A DNA stretch of 7,820 nucleotides from NCBI GenBank assembly GCA_021735115.1, contig JAIPHQ010000029.1:1-7820 (forward strand), given 5' to 3'. Position 1 is the first letter of the stretch. Every line of letters starts with the position of its first letter. Positions 6,637 through 7,820 of this stretch are shown piece after piece. This stretch comes from Candidatus Omnitrophota bacterium (GTDB lineage: Bacteria; Omnitrophota; Koll11; Duberdicusellales; 4484-171). Position numbers and translations under genes: made by a program. The notes beneath the pieces are model-generated. The model saw only the letters and a list, made by a program, of their open reading frames with translations, ran no database searches and had not been told where the DNA came from.

Positions 6637-7773
6637 ACCTTTATTTTTTGCCTTGTATAAGGCATCGTCAGCTTTTTTGGTCAATTCTTTCTTCTCCTTC
6701 CCATCTTTAGGAAAATTTGCTACTCCAACACTTATTGTAAATCGATAGTTTAAAATATTATTTTTTGCTACCGATTTTCTAATTCTTTCTGCCAACAAGC
6801 GAGCTTCTTTTTTATTGTTAGAAGGTAAAATCAAGGAAAATTCTTCTCCACCATAACGGCAAACTATGTCAATTTTTCGGCAATTATTTTTTATAGTTTC
6901 TCCTATTTTTTTTAGTGCTTTATCTCCTTGAATATGGCCGAAACTATCATTATAGTTTTTAAAGTCATCAATATCGATCATTAAAACCGATATGGTTTGT
7001 TTGGTTGATTTCGCTTTAGCTAACTCTTCATCTAATTTATATTGAAAATAACCGTAGTTCCAAAGACCGGTTAAAGGATCGGTATGGGCCTTAGTTAAGG
7101 TTAGCTCAAAGCTATAGGAGTTTTCAAGAGCTCCTGCTGCTTGTTCAGAAAACATTTCAAACATCTTAAAGTCTTCTTTGTTAATCTTTTTTTTAGTTAT
7201 GTAATTGTCTACAATCAGTATAGCTGTAATTTCACCTTTAATTTGTAATGGGGCAATAATAAATTCATCTAAATCAAGTTTTTTTATTAAAGGATCATCT
7301 TTTAGTTGTTTATTGCCTTTTTTTATCCAGAGAATTTTGCCTTTTAGACTATCAAAAATTAATCCACTTTTTGGGTTTATAGGAAATTTAAGGGATTGGA
7401 TAAATTTCATAAAAGCAGGCCGGTTATTTTTGTCTTTTTTAATGAAGTGGTAGTTTTCGATTAAAGTATAGAGATCTTTTTTTTCATCTGAAATGTGCTG
7501 CCAAACCTCTGAAGCTTCTTTTCCATCCATCGGCCCAATACCCATAAATCCTTCTATTTGTTTATTTTCATTGTTTACAAAAAATAAGGCAGCACGATTG
7601 TATCTGAGGCCTTGGTGAGAAGTTAAACCAGTTAAGATAATGTAACTTATTTCTTCTAAATGAAGAGTTTTGCGCATTGCTTTGGTGAGTTCATAAAAAA
7701 TTTCAAGGTGGGATCGAGTTTTCTTTAATTCTCTTTTTAACTCTTTTATTGTATCTTCTGAAGTTTTATCCAT
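6613..7773 (-). CDS. GAF domain-containing diguanylate cyclase (GGDEF)
   Basis: This 386-residue protein has no signal peptide or membrane segment and is probably cytoplasmic. Residues 1-40 are a short helical, coiled-coil-like lead. Residues of about 40-220 resemble a GAF sensory domain (for example FIIAPLQIKGEITAILIVDN at 171-190), ligand unknown. The GGDEF domain covers about 230-386: DPLTGLWN (232-239), the metal-binding D267 in MIDIDDFK, N275 and D284 in the nucleotide-binding region, and the active-site motif GGEEF at 308-312. All catalytic residues are intact, so it should convert two GTP into c-di-GMP. RKID (299-302), five residues before GGEEF, matches the allosteric I-site that gives product inhibition. 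There is no EAL domain. The ATG at 7773 is the first start after an in-frame stop at 7792-7794 and has no Shine-Dalgarno. The gene converges on smc and shares its stop palindrome; a functional link to the neighbours is not evident. Confidence 0.93.
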   Translation of the reverse strand: MDKTSEDTIKELKRELKKTRSHLEIFYELTKAMRKTLHLEEISYIILTGLTSHQGLRYNRAALFFVNNENKQIEGFMGIGPMDGKEASEVWQHISDEKKDLYTLIENYHFIKKDKNNRPAFMKFIQSLKFPINPKSGLIFDSLKGKILWIKKGNKQLKDDPLIKKLDLDEFIIAPLQIKGEITAILIVDNYITKKKINKEDFKMFEMFSEQAAGALENSYSFELTLTKAHTDPLTGLWNYGYFQYKLDEELAKAKSTKQTISVLMIDIDDFKNYNDSFGHIQGDKALKKIGETIKNNCRKIDIVCRYGGEEFSLILPSNNKKEARLLAERIRKSVAKNNILNYRFTISVGVANFPKDGKEKKELTKKADDALYKAKNKGKNCTVAC

Positions 7774-7779
7774 AGTAAC

Positions 7780-7808
7780 TAGATAGCATATTTACTGACT
7801 TTAGTCAA
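7780..7808 (-). promoter_or_regulatory. Candidate sigma-70-type promoter of the diguanylate cyclase gene
   Basis: Reading the minus strand, TTGACT (7808-7803) matches the -35 consensus at five of six bases. A 17-base spacer leads to TATCTA (7785-7780), a poor -10 box that is preceded by TGC, an extended -10 element. Transcription would begin about 6-7 bases further on, at or next to the ATG at 7773, which implies a leaderless mRNA and fits the missing Shine-Dalgarno. The -10 box matches at only three of six bases, so this remains tentative. Confidence 0.35.
7796..7807. repeat. Short palindrome overlapping the putative -35 box
   Basis: TGACT and AGTCA are exact inverted 5-base arms separated by two bases (TGACTTTAGTCA on the plus strand). 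The palindrome covers most of the proposed -35 box of the cyclase promoter, so a dimeric regulator bound here could block RNA polymerase. Arms of this length occur by chance, and no second copy was seen in the window. Confidence 0.25.
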
Positions 7809-7820
7809 GATCCCCTCAAA

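Noticed and set aside
7205..7453. Plus-strand open frame of 82 codons
   Set aside because: It is antisense to the GAF region of the cyclase, with no family features.

Overview
The window is AT-rich bacterial DNA, densely packed and read with the standard code. It holds the 3' end of an electron-transfer flavoprotein beta gene (etfB), a complete etfA, a complete smc, and on the opposite strand a gene for a GAF-GGDEF diguanylate cyclase. The bacterial SMC and c-di-GMP enzyme point to Bacteria. The EtfA carries an N-terminal 2[4Fe-4S] ferredoxin domain, as in flavin-based electron-bifurcating systems, which suggests an anaerobe. I suspect a poorly cultured phylum such as Omnitrophota, but that is a guess from the general look of the proteins; no marker gene here settles it.

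Layout. Bases 1-1735 carry etfB (missing its start) and etfA, coupled by an ATGA stop/start overlap. Fifteen bases later smc begins (1751-6616) on the same strand with no terminator between, so the three genes look like one operon. The cyclase gene (6613-7773, minus strand) converges on smc, and both genes use the same TTAA palindrome for their stop codons. A weak hairpin with A and T tracts lies at that junction. The last 47 bases hold a candidate promoter for the cyclase.

The most interesting object is the smc gene. A 556-residue intein with a two-motif LAGLIDADG (DOD) homing endonuclease is inserted exactly inside the Walker A P-loop, between the lysine and the serine (GPNGCGK / SN). The SMC head cannot bind ATP normally until splicing is complete. 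The host P-loop cysteine is at extein position -3, where a disulfide with the intein's first cysteine could block splicing under oxidation. After the intein is removed the SMC is 1065 residues, about 120 shorter than a typical bacterial SMC. The shortfall maps to the hinge: only about 65 non-coiled-coil residues, without the recognisable glycine-rich hinge motifs, lie between two arms of near-normal length.

How the genes work together. EtfB and EtfA form the FAD-containing heterodimer that passes electrons between NADH or ferredoxin and an acyl-CoA dehydrogenase-type partner, not present here. Spliced SMC would compact and help segregate the chromosome. The cyclase would make c-di-GMP in response to an unknown signal. 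A link between redox metabolism and SMC maturation, through shared transcription and a redox-sensitive intein, is a hypothesis only.
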